NCBI GenBank assembly: GCA_902620405.1
Contig: CACNIC010000001.1
Location: forward strand, 124,001 to 188,000
Length of the DNA: 64,000 nucleotides
Source: an uncultured SAR202 cluster bacterium
GTDB taxonomy: Bacteria > Chloroflexota > Dehalococcoidia > Lucifugimonadales > Lucifugimonadaceae
Direction: 5' to 3'
The notes beneath the pieces were generated by a model. It had not been told where the DNA came from, ran no database searches, and was given only the letters and a program-made list of their open reading frames with translations. Positions 1 through 8,842 of the stretch are shown here, one piece after another. The translations under genes and the position numbers were made by a program. Every line of letters starts with the position of its first letter. Within the stretch, counting starts at the first letter, position 1.

Positions 1-1
1 C

Positions 2-139
2 AAGGGAGAATCTCTAGAATTTTCAATAAGAAAATCAAAAGAATTTTTAACAAATGGTCTTAAAAATTCATATAGTGTTGGTGAAGGTCCTGGTCCAGTA
101 AACCATTTTTTCAACTTCAAAAATCATAATGAGATTTAA
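2..139 (+). CDS. C-terminal end of an unidentified protein (partial)
   Basis: An open frame runs in from the left edge and ends at a TAA at 137-139, overlapping the start of the next gene by 11 bases. About 45 residues are visible, with a Gly/Pro-rich stretch (VGEGPGPVNHFF) and no recognisable motif. The overlap suggests co-transcription with the following hydrolase. Ring-cleaving dioxygenases of the glyoxalase fold often sit beside such a hydrolase, but nothing visible here proves that identity. Confidence 0.5.
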   Translation, partial: KGESLEFSIRKSKEFLTNGLKNSYSVGEGPGPVNHFFNFKNHNEI

Positions 140-770
140 AGAAAAAAAGTCCACTAAATTAAGTTACCTTATTAGAATTCCAGATAATATTGATGATCTA
201 AAAAATGTAAATATTATTTTTTTTATGCATGGTTATGGGGACAGCATGAAAGGAATATCTCAAATAGGAAATTTATTAAATCCTGAAAACATACATGTTT
301 TTTTTAATGCCCCATTTAAGATGGATGTAGGTTTTGGCACAGAAGGCTTTAGATGGTTTGAGTTTCCATCTAATGAAGATGAGTTTAAGTTTTCTCAGCA
401 GGCAATAAGCCAAACAATATCTGAAATTTTAAATGATATTAAATTCAATATTAAAGGGATTTTTATTGGAGGATTTTCTCAAGGAGGCATGATGACTCTG
501 CACAATAACTATAATGAAAAAGTAGATGGCCTTATAATTCTTGGTTCACAATTACTTTACGAAAATAAAGAATTTAATTTAAATATGAAAACAAAAATTT
601 TTATGTCTCACGGAACATACGATCAGGTAATCCCTATTATGGGTTCAACTCAGACTCTAAATTTTTTAAGGAAAAAAGGTTTTAGCGTAGATTACAAAGA
701 ATACCCTATAGGACACGAAATTAGTTTGGATCAAATTAACGAATTAAATAATTGGATTGATAAAATTTAA
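129..770 (+). CDS. Alpha/beta hydrolase, phospholipase/carboxylesterase family
   Basis: A 213-residue cytoplasmic serine hydrolase of the Abhydrolase_2 type, with no signal peptide. An oxyanion-hole motif HGYGDS lies near residues 34-39. The nucleophile elbow GFSQGG places Ser at about 117, with Asp165 in HGTYDQ and His196 in PIGHE completing the triad. Length is normal for the family, which cleaves esters or thioesters of small acyl substrates. It overlaps the partial upstream gene, so the pair is probably an operon. The substrate cannot be read from sequence. Confidence 0.85.
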   Translation: MRFKEKKSTKLSYLIRIPDNIDDLKNVNIIFFMHGYGDSMKGISQIGNLLNPENIHVFFNAPFKMDVGFGTEGFRWFEFPSNEDEFKFSQQAISQTISEILNDIKFNIKGIFIGGFSQGGMMTLHNNYNEKVDGLIILGSQLLYENKEFNLNMKTKIFMSHGTYDQVIPIMGSTQTLNFLRKKGFSVDYKEYPIGHEISLDQINELNNWIDKI

Positions 771-771
771 A

Positions 772-1974
772 TTATTGCATTCCGCAAATATTTGAATTAA
801 TTAAAAATTTTATTTCATCAGATGGGTATCCTAATTCTTTAAGTATCTTTTTTGAATGCTCACCGTAAAGTGGTGCAGGCGTTTTTATTTCACCTGGGGT
901 TTTACTTAATTTAACTGCCACGCCAATGTTTCTGCTATTTTTTTGTTTTGGATGATCTAATTTTACATCCATATTTCTGTGCCTTACCTGCTCATCATTC
1001 CAAACCTCTTCCATATTGTATATGGGTCCGCTAGGAATACTATTCTCAATCAATATACTAATCCATTCTTTGCTAGACTTTGTAATAAATATTTCTTCAA
1101 GAATTTTTTCCAGTTTAACTTTATTTAATTGTCTATTCTTAGAATCTGAAAAATCAGGATCATCATTTAATTTTTCCATTCCTAATACTTTTATCAGTCT
1201 CTCCCAATTTGATTGATTTGCAGCACCAATATTGATATATCCGTCCTTTGTTTTAAAAGCTTGATAAGGAGCAGTTAATCTGTGAGCAGATCCATCAGGA
1301 GTAGAAATTTTACCGGTAGTAAAATAAATACTGCTTTCATACATAGTGTAAGCTAAAGCAGATTCCAGTAAAGAAACTTCTAAATATTGCCCTTCATTTT
1401 TCTTTAATCTGTGTATGTATGCAGATAAGATTCCCTGCATTGCAAACATTCCTGTATTTAAGTCAGCTATTGGAACACCAACCTTTACAGGAGGAGAATC
1501 TGGATGCCCAGTTATACTCATAAGACCACTCATTCCTTGAGCAATTAAATCGAAACCACCTCTTTTTGCATATGGTCCATCTGTGCCAAAGCCTGTAATT
1601 GAACAATATATAATTTTTGAATTTATTTTTTTGGTATCCTTATACCCAAAACCTAACTTATCCATTGTGCCGACCCTTGAGTTTTCAATCAAAACATCTG
1701 CATTTTTAATAAGTTTTCTTAAAATCTTCTTTCCTTGTTCTTCTTTGATGTCAAGAGAAATGCTTTCTTTATTTCTATTTAATTGTACAAATGCAGAAGA
1801 GTCCTTTCCTATAAATGGAGGCCCCCATGTTCTTACATCGTCGCCACCATTTGGTTTTTCAACTTTAATAACCCTTGCTCCGTGGTCAGCTAATAACATT
1901 GAACAAAATGGCCCAGCAAGAATTTGACTACAATCAATTACTGTTATTCCTTCCAAGGATTGATTAGATGGCAT
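772..1974 (-). CDS. CaiB/BaiF (family III) CoA-transferase
   Basis: A 400-residue family III acyl-CoA transferase, an enzyme type that moves CoA between carboxylic acids. The N-terminus has the family's ILAGPFCSMLLADHGA pattern, and the catalytic Asp is near residue 171 in PIADLNTG. Length is typical. It converges with the upstream hydrolase, leaving one base between stops, and is divergent from the SDR at 2019, so the two may share a control region. Substrate is unknown; family members handle carnitine, formyl, succinyl and aromatic acids. Confidence 0.9.
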   Translation of the reverse strand: MPSNQSLEGITVIDCSQILAGPFCSMLLADHGARVIKVEKPNGGDDVRTWGPPFIGKDSSAFVQLNRNKESISLDIKEEQGKKILRKLIKNADVLIENSRVGTMDKLGFGYKDTKKINSKIIYCSITGFGTDGPYAKRGGFDLIAQGMSGLMSITGHPDSPPVKVGVPIADLNTGMFAMQGILSAYIHRLKKNEGQYLEVSLLESALAYTMYESSIYFTTGKISTPDGSAHRLTAPYQAFKTKDGYINIGAANQSNWERLIKVLGMEKLNDDPDFSDSKNRQLNKVKLEKILEEIFITKSSKEWISILIENSIPSGPIYNMEEVWNDEQVRHRNMDVKLDHPKQKNSRNIGVAVKLSKTPGEIKTPAPLYGEHSKKILKELGYPSDEIKFLINSNICGMQ

Positions 1975-2018
1975 TGTTTAAATATCCTTAAGTTATATTT
2001 ATTTAGTAGGAGAATAAT

Positions 2019-2777
2019 TTGTTTAGCATAAAAGATAAAGTTTCAATAGTTACTGGGGGAAACGGAGGGATAGGAGAAGGTATTGCAAAGGGCTTTGCAG
2101 ATTCAGGTTCAATAGTAGCAATTGTCGGTAGAAATGATGAAAAATCGAAAAAGGTTAAGGATGATATTGTAGAATCAGGTGGTAAGGCAGAATATTTTAG
2201 TTGCGATGTTTCAAAATATGAATCTGTTAAATCTTGTATCGAAGAGGTTAACAGTAAGCTGGGCTCAGTTGATATACTTGTTAATAATGCTGGAATAGGA
2301 ATAAGAACTAAAGAGCCCCAAGAATTAACCGAAGATAATTGGCGTACCGTCATAGAAACAAATTTATCAAGTGTGCATTATTTTTCTTCTTTAATCATCG
2401 ACCAAATGAAAGAAAAAGGCTCTGGAAAAATAATTAATATTGGTTCAATGTTTTCTATTTTTGGAGGAGCTCATGCTTCTGTATATGCAGCAAGTAAAGG
2501 TGGAGTTGTTCAATACACTAAGAGTTGTGCAGTGGCATGGATTAAATATGGAATTCAAGTAAATGCTATTTTGCCTGGATATATTACAACAAATCTCACT
2601 GATGGATTTAAAGAATTTTTTCCTGAAGAAGCTAATTTAGTTACTACTAGGATCCCTGCTGGAAGGTGGGGAGTACCGAATGATCTTGCAGGCACAGCAA
2701 TATATTTAGCATCTCCAGCTTCAGATTATGTAACTGGAACATTTATCCCCGTTGATGGAGGGTATTCAATTAGGTGA
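2019..2777 (+). CDS. SDR-family oxidoreductase
   Basis: A 252-residue classical short-chain dehydrogenase/reductase. The nucleotide-binding motif TGGNGGIG is at residues 12-19, NNAG near 89-92, and the catalytic Ser143, Tyr156 and Lys160 are all present (YAASK). The C-terminus VTGTFIPVDGGYSIR is typical of 3-oxoacyl reductase or gluconate dehydrogenase types. The start is TTG at 2019 with an AGGAG Shine-Dalgarno about 7 bases upstream. It diverges from the CoA-transferase gene. Substrate unknown. Confidence 0.9.
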   Translation: MFSIKDKVSIVTGGNGGIGEGIAKGFADSGSIVAIVGRNDEKSKKVKDDIVESGGKAEYFSCDVSKYESVKSCIEEVNSKLGSVDILVNNAGIGIRTKEPQELTEDNWRTVIETNLSSVHYFSSLIIDQMKEKGSGKIINIGSMFSIFGGAHASVYAASKGGVVQYTKSCAVAWIKYGIQVNAILPGYITTNLTDGFKEFFPEEANLVTTRIPAGRWGVPNDLAGTAIYLASPASDYVTGTFIPVDGGYSIR

Positions 2778-4109
2778 TTAGTCCCAAGGGATATTTTCTT
2801 CTGGGATCACATCGTCTAATTGGTCAGGCACATCTTCCCATGGTATTTGCTCCCATGGTTTCATTTTGCCAAGCTTTCCTGTTAAAGAAGAAAGCCTGTC
2901 TTTTAAATCAAGCATCTTAGTTACAGGTATTTTATCAACTGGTAATTTATCAGCTGGAAAATTAACTTTATCTAGTGGAATTTTTTTCCAAAATTGTTCT
3001 TGTGAATCTCTCTCAGCATTTGCAAGTGAATTAGTTATTTCATTGCTACACTTCAAATATTCTTCATTCTCACAAAGAGTATATAAGCCAACCAACCCAA
3101 AATAATAAGAGGATTTATAGTGATTAGTAAAATCCCTCTTAGTAAATAAAATTGCAGTATTAATATCAGAAGGATCATACATATCTCCAGATTCATCAAT
3201 TTGAATTAACTCACCCACATGCTCATAAGGGATTAGCATTCCAGGAACTCTTGCTATTGGATCATTCGCAACAACTACCCTAAAGAGATTAATTGGCAAT
3301 TTTTCAAAAGCATTCCTAAAATCATTTGTCCCAACTCTTGGAGCTCCAAATGTCACTGTATTAACTTCTCTATTCAATGAAGAAGCAATATCAAAACTTG
3401 CAAGTGTAGCAAGTGCACCACCTAAACTGTGGCCAACAACATGAATTTCTTTATCAGGATGCTTATCAACATATTCAATTACTTTTTCTCTGAATAGAAT
3501 ATATTCGCTCACAAATCCTTCATGTGCTTTGATTTCTGATAATTCAGGATCATCAAGATAAGACATTTTCTTGAGTGTTGCGCGTGCATCGGTAAGCATG
3601 TTTAAAATTCTTTCCCATCTTTTATCACTACCAGTATCTCTAAATGCAACAATCACTTTATCCATCTCTGTTACCACATATGCCTGACCACCACTCATTA
3701 CTACACCATAATCCAAAAATTCAGCTTTCTTATCATTTCCTGGAACAATTGGTTCTCCAACAAGTTCGATTCCAGCAGATTCTAGATATTCCTTCATTTC
3801 ATTTGCTTCTGCCATAACCCAATATGTATGCTGAAGTGACCTCATGGCAATTTTTAATGTTTCAATTGAAAAAGAATTAAGTGAATCTAAAATTGGATTT
3901 GATAATAATTCCTTTTCATTGCTTTTTAATTGTTCTTTGTCAATGTTTAAGCTTAGAGTTTTTTGTTCTTTTGCTGATGATGTAGCTTTGAGATCTTTTT
4001 CACTTATTTCATTTCCTTCATTATCCGTTTTAGTAACATTACAACCAATCAAAAGAAACGCTAAAAGCATTAATTTAAAGAAAACAGAAAACTTTTTATT
4101 CGACATCAT
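2778..4109 (-). CDS. Class 3 lipase-like lipoprotein
   Basis: A 443-residue exported lipoprotein. The N-terminal hydrophobic segment ends in the lipobox LIGC with Cys23. A lipase_3 domain occupies roughly residues 130-310: nucleophile Ser228 in GHSLGG, followed by TFGAPRVGT and a likely acid in ANDPIAR. The last 60 residues are unusual, with a run of P-W/D-x-IP units (IPWEDVP, IPEENIPWD). It probably acts on lipids or esters outside the cytoplasmic membrane. It lies 3 bases downstream of the lactonase gene, consistent with one transcript. Confidence 0.85.
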   Translation of the reverse strand: MMSNKKFSVFFKLMLLAFLLIGCNVTKTDNEGNEISEKDLKATSSAKEQKTLSLNIDKEQLKSNEKELLSNPILDSLNSFSIETLKIAMRSLQHTYWVMAEANEMKEYLESAGIELVGEPIVPGNDKKAEFLDYGVVMSGGQAYVVTEMDKVIVAFRDTGSDKRWERILNMLTDARATLKKMSYLDDPELSEIKAHEGFVSEYILFREKVIEYVDKHPDKEIHVVGHSLGGALATLASFDIASSLNREVNTVTFGAPRVGTNDFRNAFEKLPINLFRVVVANDPIARVPGMLIPYEHVGELIQIDESGDMYDPSDINTAILFTKRDFTNHYKSSYYFGLVGLYTLCENEEYLKCSNEITNSLANAERDSQEQFWKKIPLDKVNFPADKLPVDKIPVTKMLDLKDRLSSLTGKLGKMKPWEQIPWEDVPDQLDDVIPEENIPWD

Positions 4110-4112
4110 TTT

Positions 4113-5204
4113 TTACCTCTTTAGAAACTTTATACATACTGGATATGGAATATCTATCTTGAAACCAGTTGGGTCAAGTTTTCCACTTTCCTTATTAATT
4201 TTAAATGTAAATATATCGCTTGAATCTTGATTTGCTGCTAATAAAAAATTTCCATTTGGGTCTATGGCAAAATTTCTTGGTGTTTTACCTAATGTAGACT
4301 GAAAATCAATATTTTCTAATTTTCTACCTTCATCTGATACTTTATAAATCGCAAGACTATCATGCCCTCTGTTTGATCCGTATAAATATTTTCCATCAGG
4401 ACTAATGTGGATATCTGCACAACTTTTCTGCTCATAATCTGGGGGCAAAGTTGATATAGATTGAATTTCATTCAATTTTCCATTATGGTCATCAAGATCA
4501 AACACAGATATATTTGCCCCTAGCTCATGAATGACGTAAACCACTTTTCCGTTAGGATGGAATTCTAAATGCCTTGGACCCATCCCGGGAGTTACTTTTG
4601 CAAATTCTGGCACATTAGATAAAAGTTTTTTTGATTCATTATCAATTTTATAAATAATCACTTTGTCAGTTCCTAAATCTGGGACAAGGGCATATTTGCC
4701 TGAAGGGGAAATATTTATAGAGTGCGCATGAGGCTCCATTTGTCTTTCAGGATTAATGCTTGAGCCTTGGTGTTGTATTACTTGGACATTTTCATTTAAA
4801 CTTCCATCATCATTTATTCTAGCTAATGTAGACGCTCCTCCGGCATAATTTGCAGCTAACAAAATAGAACCAGAAGCATCAGTCATTAAATGACAAGGGC
4901 CATTTGAACCGGTAGAAATAGAGTTAATAATGTTTAGTGATGCATTTTCTTTATCAACTAAGTATGAAGACAGAGCTCCACCTCTTTCATCATCTATTTC
5001 ACCTACAGAATAAAGATATTTTCCATCAGGTGAAACTGACAGAAAAGATGGGTTGTCCTTTTCGTACGCTGTATTTAATAGTCCTAATTCACCACTTTTA
5101 GAATTATAACCTAATATATAAATCCCTTTGCTTTTTAAACCTTCATTAACCACATTACCCTTTGTATATGTTCCAATAAATGCAAGGTAATCAAAATTGT
5201 CCAA
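4113..5204 (-). CDS. Beta-propeller lactonase (6-phosphogluconolactonase family)
   Basis: A seven-bladed propeller of the lactonase/YbhE family (363 residues from the chosen start). Blade signatures repeat as SPDGKYLYS, SPSGKYALV, HPNGKVVYV and SPDGKYLYG, and EPHAHSINIS is the typical active-face motif. I prefer the TTG start at 5204 because AAAGGAG lies six bases upstream. An in-frame ATG at 5237 would bury that ribosome site inside the gene. Family members hydrolyse 6-phosphogluconolactone or other sugar lactones. An intrinsic terminator sits in the upstream region. Confidence 0.85.
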   Translation of the reverse strand: MDNFDYLAFIGTYTKGNVVNEGLKSKGIYILGYNSKSGELGLLNTAYEKDNPSFLSVSPDGKYLYSVGEIDDERGGALSSYLVDKENASLNIINSISTGSNGPCHLMTDASGSILLAANYAGGASTLARINDDGSLNENVQVIQHQGSSINPERQMEPHAHSINISPSGKYALVPDLGTDKVIIYKIDNESKKLLSNVPEFAKVTPGMGPRHLEFHPNGKVVYVIHELGANISVFDLDDHNGKLNEIQSISTLPPDYEQKSCADIHISPDGKYLYGSNRGHDSLAIYKVSDEGRKLENIDFQSTLGKTPRNFAIDPNGNFLLAANQDSSDIFTFKINKESGKLDPTGFKIDIPYPVCIKFLKR

Positions 5205-5266
5205 AACATACTCCTTTAAATATTTAATAATTAGCATACATTAAAATAAGGAATTAAAAAAAGAGC

Positions 5267-5294
5267 AAAAAAAAAGTCCGGTTTTTGACCGAAC
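5267..5294 (-). terminator. Intrinsic terminator upstream of the lactonase gene
   Basis: On the minus strand GTTCGGT and ACCGGAC form a 7-bp stem (one G-U pair) with a short A-rich loop, followed by nine U. It begins only about three bases after the predicted start site of the promoter at 5304-5333. It may end transcripts of the upstream SDR gene, or attenuate transcription into the lactonase gene. Confidence 0.75.
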
Positions 5295-5303
5295 AATAAA
5301 TAT

Positions 5304-5333
5304 ATTATAACACAATTTTTTTTTCACTGTCAA
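5304..5333 (-). promoter_or_regulatory. Consensus sigma-70-type promoter before the lactonase gene
   Basis: On the minus strand a perfect TTGACA (5333-5328) and a perfect TATAAT (5309-5304) are separated by 18 bases. The start site would fall near 5297, immediately in front of a terminator hairpin. Confidence 0.7.
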
Positions 5334-5358
5334 TACATTAGGTTTGATAATTAAAATT

Positions 5359-6222
5359 TTATAAATTAATTCCTGTCAATTCTTGTGTTTTTTCCCATAA
5401 TAAATTTCTTAGCTCTCCATCATTGCAAATAGGATTAGGATCAACAATTACTGGATTGCCTTTCCATTGATTTTTAGTGTCAAATCCAATAAATTCCCCC
5501 CCATTCAAATGTTGATTAGTCATGGATTCATAAATAGGCTTTATACCAATAATTGTTGGAGGTAAAATTGGTAATGAGTATATAAGTTTAGAAATCCAAA
5601 CGTATCTTCCCAAGCTACTTTTTACTACACCAGGGTGACAGGCAATTGATTTAGTTTTAAAACCTCTCTGCCTTAGTTTATTTGAAAGTTCAATAGAAAA
5701 CATCAATCTGAAAAGATTAGTGTAAGAATATAATTCTCTTTTATATTTCAAATTATTGTGTGTTTTATTAGGATTAAAAAAATTCCAATCTAAACTTTTA
5801 ACGCTATAACTGGAAATACTTGAAACATTGATTATTTTAGAGTTACTATTTTTTTCTAAAAGATCAATTAATTTCAATGATAAGTAGTAATAGCCTATGT
5901 AATTAATAAAAAAAGTTACATTTATTCCATTTTTAAGAAAATAATTTGGATGAAACATTACTCCAGCATTGTTTACTAAATAATTTATATTTAATTTTTC
6001 ATGTCTTATCTGTCTAGAAAAAGTATCAATACTTTCATAATTTGATAAATCTATTTCTATAAATTTTGATCTTATTCCAAGCCTTTTTTCTGCATCTAGC
6101 CCCTTTTTTCTATTTCTACAAGCTAAAATAACAAAATAATTTTCTGAAATTAATTTCTTAGCTAATTCAAATCCAATACCACTGTTAGATCCTGTAATTA
6201 TCACTGTTTTATTTGATTTCAT
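5359..6222 (-). CDS. SDR-family protein with degenerate active site
   Basis: A 287-residue SDR resembling retinol-dehydrogenase/WW-oxidoreductase types. TGSNSGIG lies at residues 10-17 and NNAGV near 84-88, so nucleotide binding looks intact. Ser in VSSIS is present, but the catalytic YxxxK is YSYTN near 165-169, with Asn in place of Lys. That suggests lost or altered catalysis. It is a single gene flanked by AT-rich spacers and downstream of no obvious operon partner. Confidence is high for the fold, low for activity. Confidence 0.8.
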   Translation of the reverse strand: MKSNKTVIITGSNSGIGFELAKKLISENYFVILACRNRKKGLDAEKRLGIRSKFIEIDLSNYESIDTFSRQIRHEKLNINYLVNNAGVMFHPNYFLKNGINVTFFINYIGYYYLSLKLIDLLEKNSNSKIINVSSISSYSVKSLDWNFFNPNKTHNNLKYKRELYSYTNLFRLMFSIELSNKLRQRGFKTKSIACHPGVVKSSLGRYVWISKLIYSLPILPPTIIGIKPIYESMTNQHLNGGEFIGFDTKNQWKGNPVIVDPNPICNDGELRNLLWEKTQELTGINL

Positions 6223-6307
6223 ATTAATACTATTAAATTAATTAATACTATATAATATTATATATAGTAATTATGATTTTATTATTTATCTCGTTATAAT
6301 TTTATTC

Positions 6308-6400
6308 ATGTTTAATAATAAACTACCCACTTATATTTTTATAATTGCTGCAATCCTTGATGCCATTTTAATAATATTGGTTTTTACCTATTGCTTATAA
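6308..6400 (+). CDS. 30-residue single-helix membrane peptide
   Basis: A short ORF (starts MFNNKLPTYIF, ends FTYCL) consisting almost entirely of one hydrophobic helix, residues 9-29. Its TAA is directly followed by the ATG of the acetyltransferase gene, so the two should be translated together. A TATAAT at 6295-6300 would put the transcript start at or next to the ATG, implying a leaderless message. No family recognised. Confidence 0.5.
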   Translation: MFNNKLPTYIFIIAAILDAILIILVFTYCL

Positions 6401-6904
6401 ATGAAAATTAAAATAACAAAATTTATTAAAGAATATCAAAATCAAGTCCAATCTATGGTTTTTGATGGTTTAAATGATACAGCTAATAATCATAATAATA
6501 ATGTAAAACTTGCTATTAAAAATTATTTGAATAGATCTTTGAATGAAGATTTAGGTTCAATTTTTTCACATTTTAATGATAAAGGTATTTTTTATGTTGC
6601 TATAAATGAAAAAGGTGAAGTCGTTGGTTCTCTCGGAGCTGAATATGTAGATGGTAATAAGTTTAGACTAAAAAGGCTTAGTGTAAAAATTGGTTATAGA
6701 AATAACGGTATTGCAAAAGAACTGTTAAAAAAGGTTGAAAAATGGGTTTTAGATAACAATGGAAATGAATTAATATTAGGTACTTCAGAAATTCAAGAAA
6801 AAGCTTTTAATTTTTGGACATCTAATGGCTTCAAACTACTTAATACAGACATTTCTGATATTGGTATTAAATTATATTCTTTAAAGAAAGAGCTTAAACC
6901 TTAA
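6401..6904 (+). CDS. GNAT-family N-acetyltransferase
   Basis: A 167-residue GNAT acetyltransferase. The acetyl-CoA-binding core is visible as RLSVKIGYRNNGIAKELLKKVEKW around residues 94-117, followed by the usual NG..LILGTSE..A..FW..NGF C-terminal strand-helix pattern. The start abuts the stop of the 30-residue membrane peptide, and the 3' end overlaps the converging zinc-ribbon gene by 11 bases. Substrate unknown. Confidence 0.8.
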   Translation: MKIKITKFIKEYQNQVQSMVFDGLNDTANNHNNNVKLAIKNYLNRSLNEDLGSIFSHFNDKGIFYVAINEKGEVVGSLGAEYVDGNKFRLKRLSVKIGYRNNGIAKELLKKVEKWVLDNNGNELILGTSEIQEKAFNFWTSNGFKLLNTDISDIGIKLYSLKKELKP

Positions 6905-7424
6905 CCTTGTTTATTGATAAGTAAATTGTAATTGCAAGACTTATGAGCCAGTAAAAAAAGTCTACTTGAAATCCAAATGAAATTATTAAGTGCCCAGCAG
7001 CAGCACTTAAACCGGCAATTAAAGTTAAAGTTAAACTTTTTTTATATTTTGAAGTTCTCTCAATAATATTTCCTATTGCCCAGCCTAATAATGGAGGCAC
7101 AAGCAATAATAAGTAAAAAACAATTATTCCTGGAGCAACATTATTTATGATGTTCAAAGTAGCATTAATTCCTATTGAAAGAACTATTGAAGATGTGCTG
7201 CACACCACAAAGCTTAAAATAAGTTCTTTCGGGGTAGGATTAAAAGCAGGATTTTTTTTCAATTTTGCACACTTTCTACATTTAGGGACAGTTTTAGTCT
7301 GAATCATGCATTTTGGGCAAATAAATTCTTGGCAATCAGCATCACCACATTTTAAATTAGTATTTACTTTGCTTCCACATGCGCACTTGTTGAGTATTAT
7401 TCTTTTATCTAAAGTCTCTGTCAT
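6894..7424 (-). CDS. Zinc-ribbon membrane protein, unknown function
   Basis: 176 residues. The first 60 contain a cysteine-rich zinc-ribbon-like segment (CACGSK, DCQEFICPKC, CRKC), and the rest holds about four hydrophobic helices. No enzyme motif is seen. It overlaps the PlsY-like gene upstream by 20 bases, so it is the last gene of a leftward run. Proteins of this plan are common and uncharacterised. Confidence 0.7.
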   Translation of the reverse strand: MTETLDKRIILNKCACGSKVNTNLKCGDADCQEFICPKCMIQTKTVPKCRKCAKLKKNPAFNPTPKELILSFVVCSTSSIVLSIGINATLNIINNVAPGIIVFYLLLLVPPLLGWAIGNIIERTSKYKKSLTLTLIAGLSAAAGHLIISFGFQVDFFYWLISLAITIYLSINKVKV

Positions 7425-8010
7425 AAATAATTCTATTAATTATAATATTTATATCAAATTTAAACTGATTTCCAGTTACTCTTTTTAATATTGTTAAAAA
7501 TATACAAGCGAGATAGCAATAAAGCACATTTAACGAAAAGCCTATTGATATAAATGCAGTAATAGTTAGAGATATTATCCATGTTATTCCGCCATCTTTA
7601 AACTTACTAAAATAAAGTAACAAATATGTGCCATATAGAATGAGAGCTAATACAAAGTTGATTCCGAGCAAAGAGCCAATTGCTATTGCCATCCCTCTCC
7701 CACCTTTAAATTTTAAAAAAATTGACCAATTATTACCTATCATTTGAATAATTAAAATATATAAAAAAATATATTCATTATTAATATTCAATATATATTT
7801 GCATAAAAAAACAGGAAAAAATCCTTTAATTACACTATCTCCAAAAAATATTGTTAGCCCTGCAAATTTTGAATGATTACTCCAAATATATGATGAACCC
7901 AAATGATCATTTTTGTTAAATTCTAAATTTTTATAATTTGATAAATATTGAGTAGATAAATTAACTGAAGATAAGATAAAAATAATTGTTAAAAATATTA
8001 AAATTTCCAT
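7405..8010 (-). CDS. PlsY-like glycerol-3-phosphate acyltransferase, divergent
   Basis: A 201-residue integral membrane protein with about five helices. The PlsY motif 2 is recognisable as KFKGGRGMAIAIGS near 101-113, where the family has FKGGKGVAT. Motif 1 is reduced to LGSSYIWSN, and motif 3 to ILKRVTGNQ, where the family usually has an acidic residue at the last position. PlsY transfers acyl from acyl-phosphate to glycerol-3-phosphate in phospholipid synthesis. The several substitutions leave activity uncertain. It overlaps both neighbouring genes. Confidence 0.7.
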   Translation of the reverse strand: MEILIFLTIIFILSSVNLSTQYLSNYKNLEFNKNDHLGSSYIWSNHSKFAGLTIFFGDSVIKGFFPVFLCKYILNINNEYIFLYILIIQMIGNNWSIFLKFKGGRGMAIAIGSLLGINFVLALILYGTYLLLYFSKFKDGGITWIISLTITAFISIGFSLNVLYCYLACIFLTILKRVTGNQFKFDINIIINRIIYDRDFR

Positions 8011-8840
8011 TTTATTTTCCCATTTAATATTTTTTTTGCATTTGAATAAAAATGAATAAATTCTTCTTCAGATAAATTATTTTTTCCTAAGTAAGAATTT
8101 TTTCCTGGCCTGTGAAAATCACTTCCAGCAGTTTTTATTAATCCCATAGATATAAATTCTTCATCATCTTTATATATTTTTTTATTTTCTATAACTTCTA
8201 TTCCAGTTAATCCTTTCTTAACTAATTTGGGAATGATCTTTTCAGCATTATTTATTGTATGAGGATGTGCAATTGAGCAAACACCTCCAGCTGCATTTAC
8301 TATTCTAATAATTTCAGCGGTATTAAATTCATATTTTTCTGGATAATTACTTCTATATTTATTTAAATAAATATCAAATGCATCAGAAACCCTTTTTACT
8401 ATTCCTTTTCTTTGCATTGCGTATGCAATATGGAGCCTTCCTAATGAGCCATTAACATTAACTAGCAAATCTCCCCAATTGATATTAAACCCTTCCCCCT
8501 TAAGATTACTTAATGCATACTTTGCAAACTCATTCCTCCTCAGTTGCAGTTGTTTTAGAATATCATTTAAACCAGTATTATTAGCGTCAAAAAAATAACC
8601 CAAAAGATGAATACTAGATCCTTCAAAAGTTGTTGAAATCTCAACCCCAGGGATTAATAAAATTTGATTTGCATATGAGTCGTTAATAATTTTTCTAGCT
8701 TTTTTATATCCTGACAAAGTGTCATGATCTGTTATAGAAAGATATTTAATTTTTTTATCTATAGCTTCATTAATTATTTCAATTGGACTCAATTCTCCGT
8801 CAGAAAAATTAGTATGCGTATGAAGGTCTGCTAAATTCAA
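7998..8840 (-). CDS. PHP-domain phosphoesterase (YciV/TrpH-like)
   Basis: A 280-residue PHP-family metal-dependent phosphoesterase. Metal-binding motifs are visible in order: DLHTHTNFSDG at 5-15, TDHDT near 38, a Glu in GVEIS near 67, CSIAHPHT near 195 and a late GSDFH near 240. Relatives dephosphorylate 3',5'-bisphosphate nucleosides or trim RNA 5' ends. It ends 13 bases inside the PlsY-like gene and begins two bases after the RNase Y stop, so it probably shares the RNase Y transcript. Confidence 0.85.
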   Translation of the reverse strand: MNLADLHTHTNFSDGELSPIEIINEAIDKKIKYLSITDHDTLSGYKKARKIINDSYANQILLIPGVEISTTFEGSSIHLLGYFFDANNTGLNDILKQLQLRRNEFAKYALSNLKGEGFNINWGDLLVNVNGSLGRLHIAYAMQRKGIVKRVSDAFDIYLNKYRSNYPEKYEFNTAEIIRIVNAAGGVCSIAHPHTINNAEKIIPKLVKKGLTGIEVIENKKIYKDDEEFISMGLIKTAGSDFHRPGKNSYLGKNNLSEEEFIHFYSNAKKILNGKIKWKF

Positions 8841-8842
8841 AA

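Noticed and set aside
2778-2960. C-terminal P-x-IP units of the lipase lipoprotein as a DNA repeat
   Set aside because: The units are similar at protein level only; the bases are not a regular tandem repeat.
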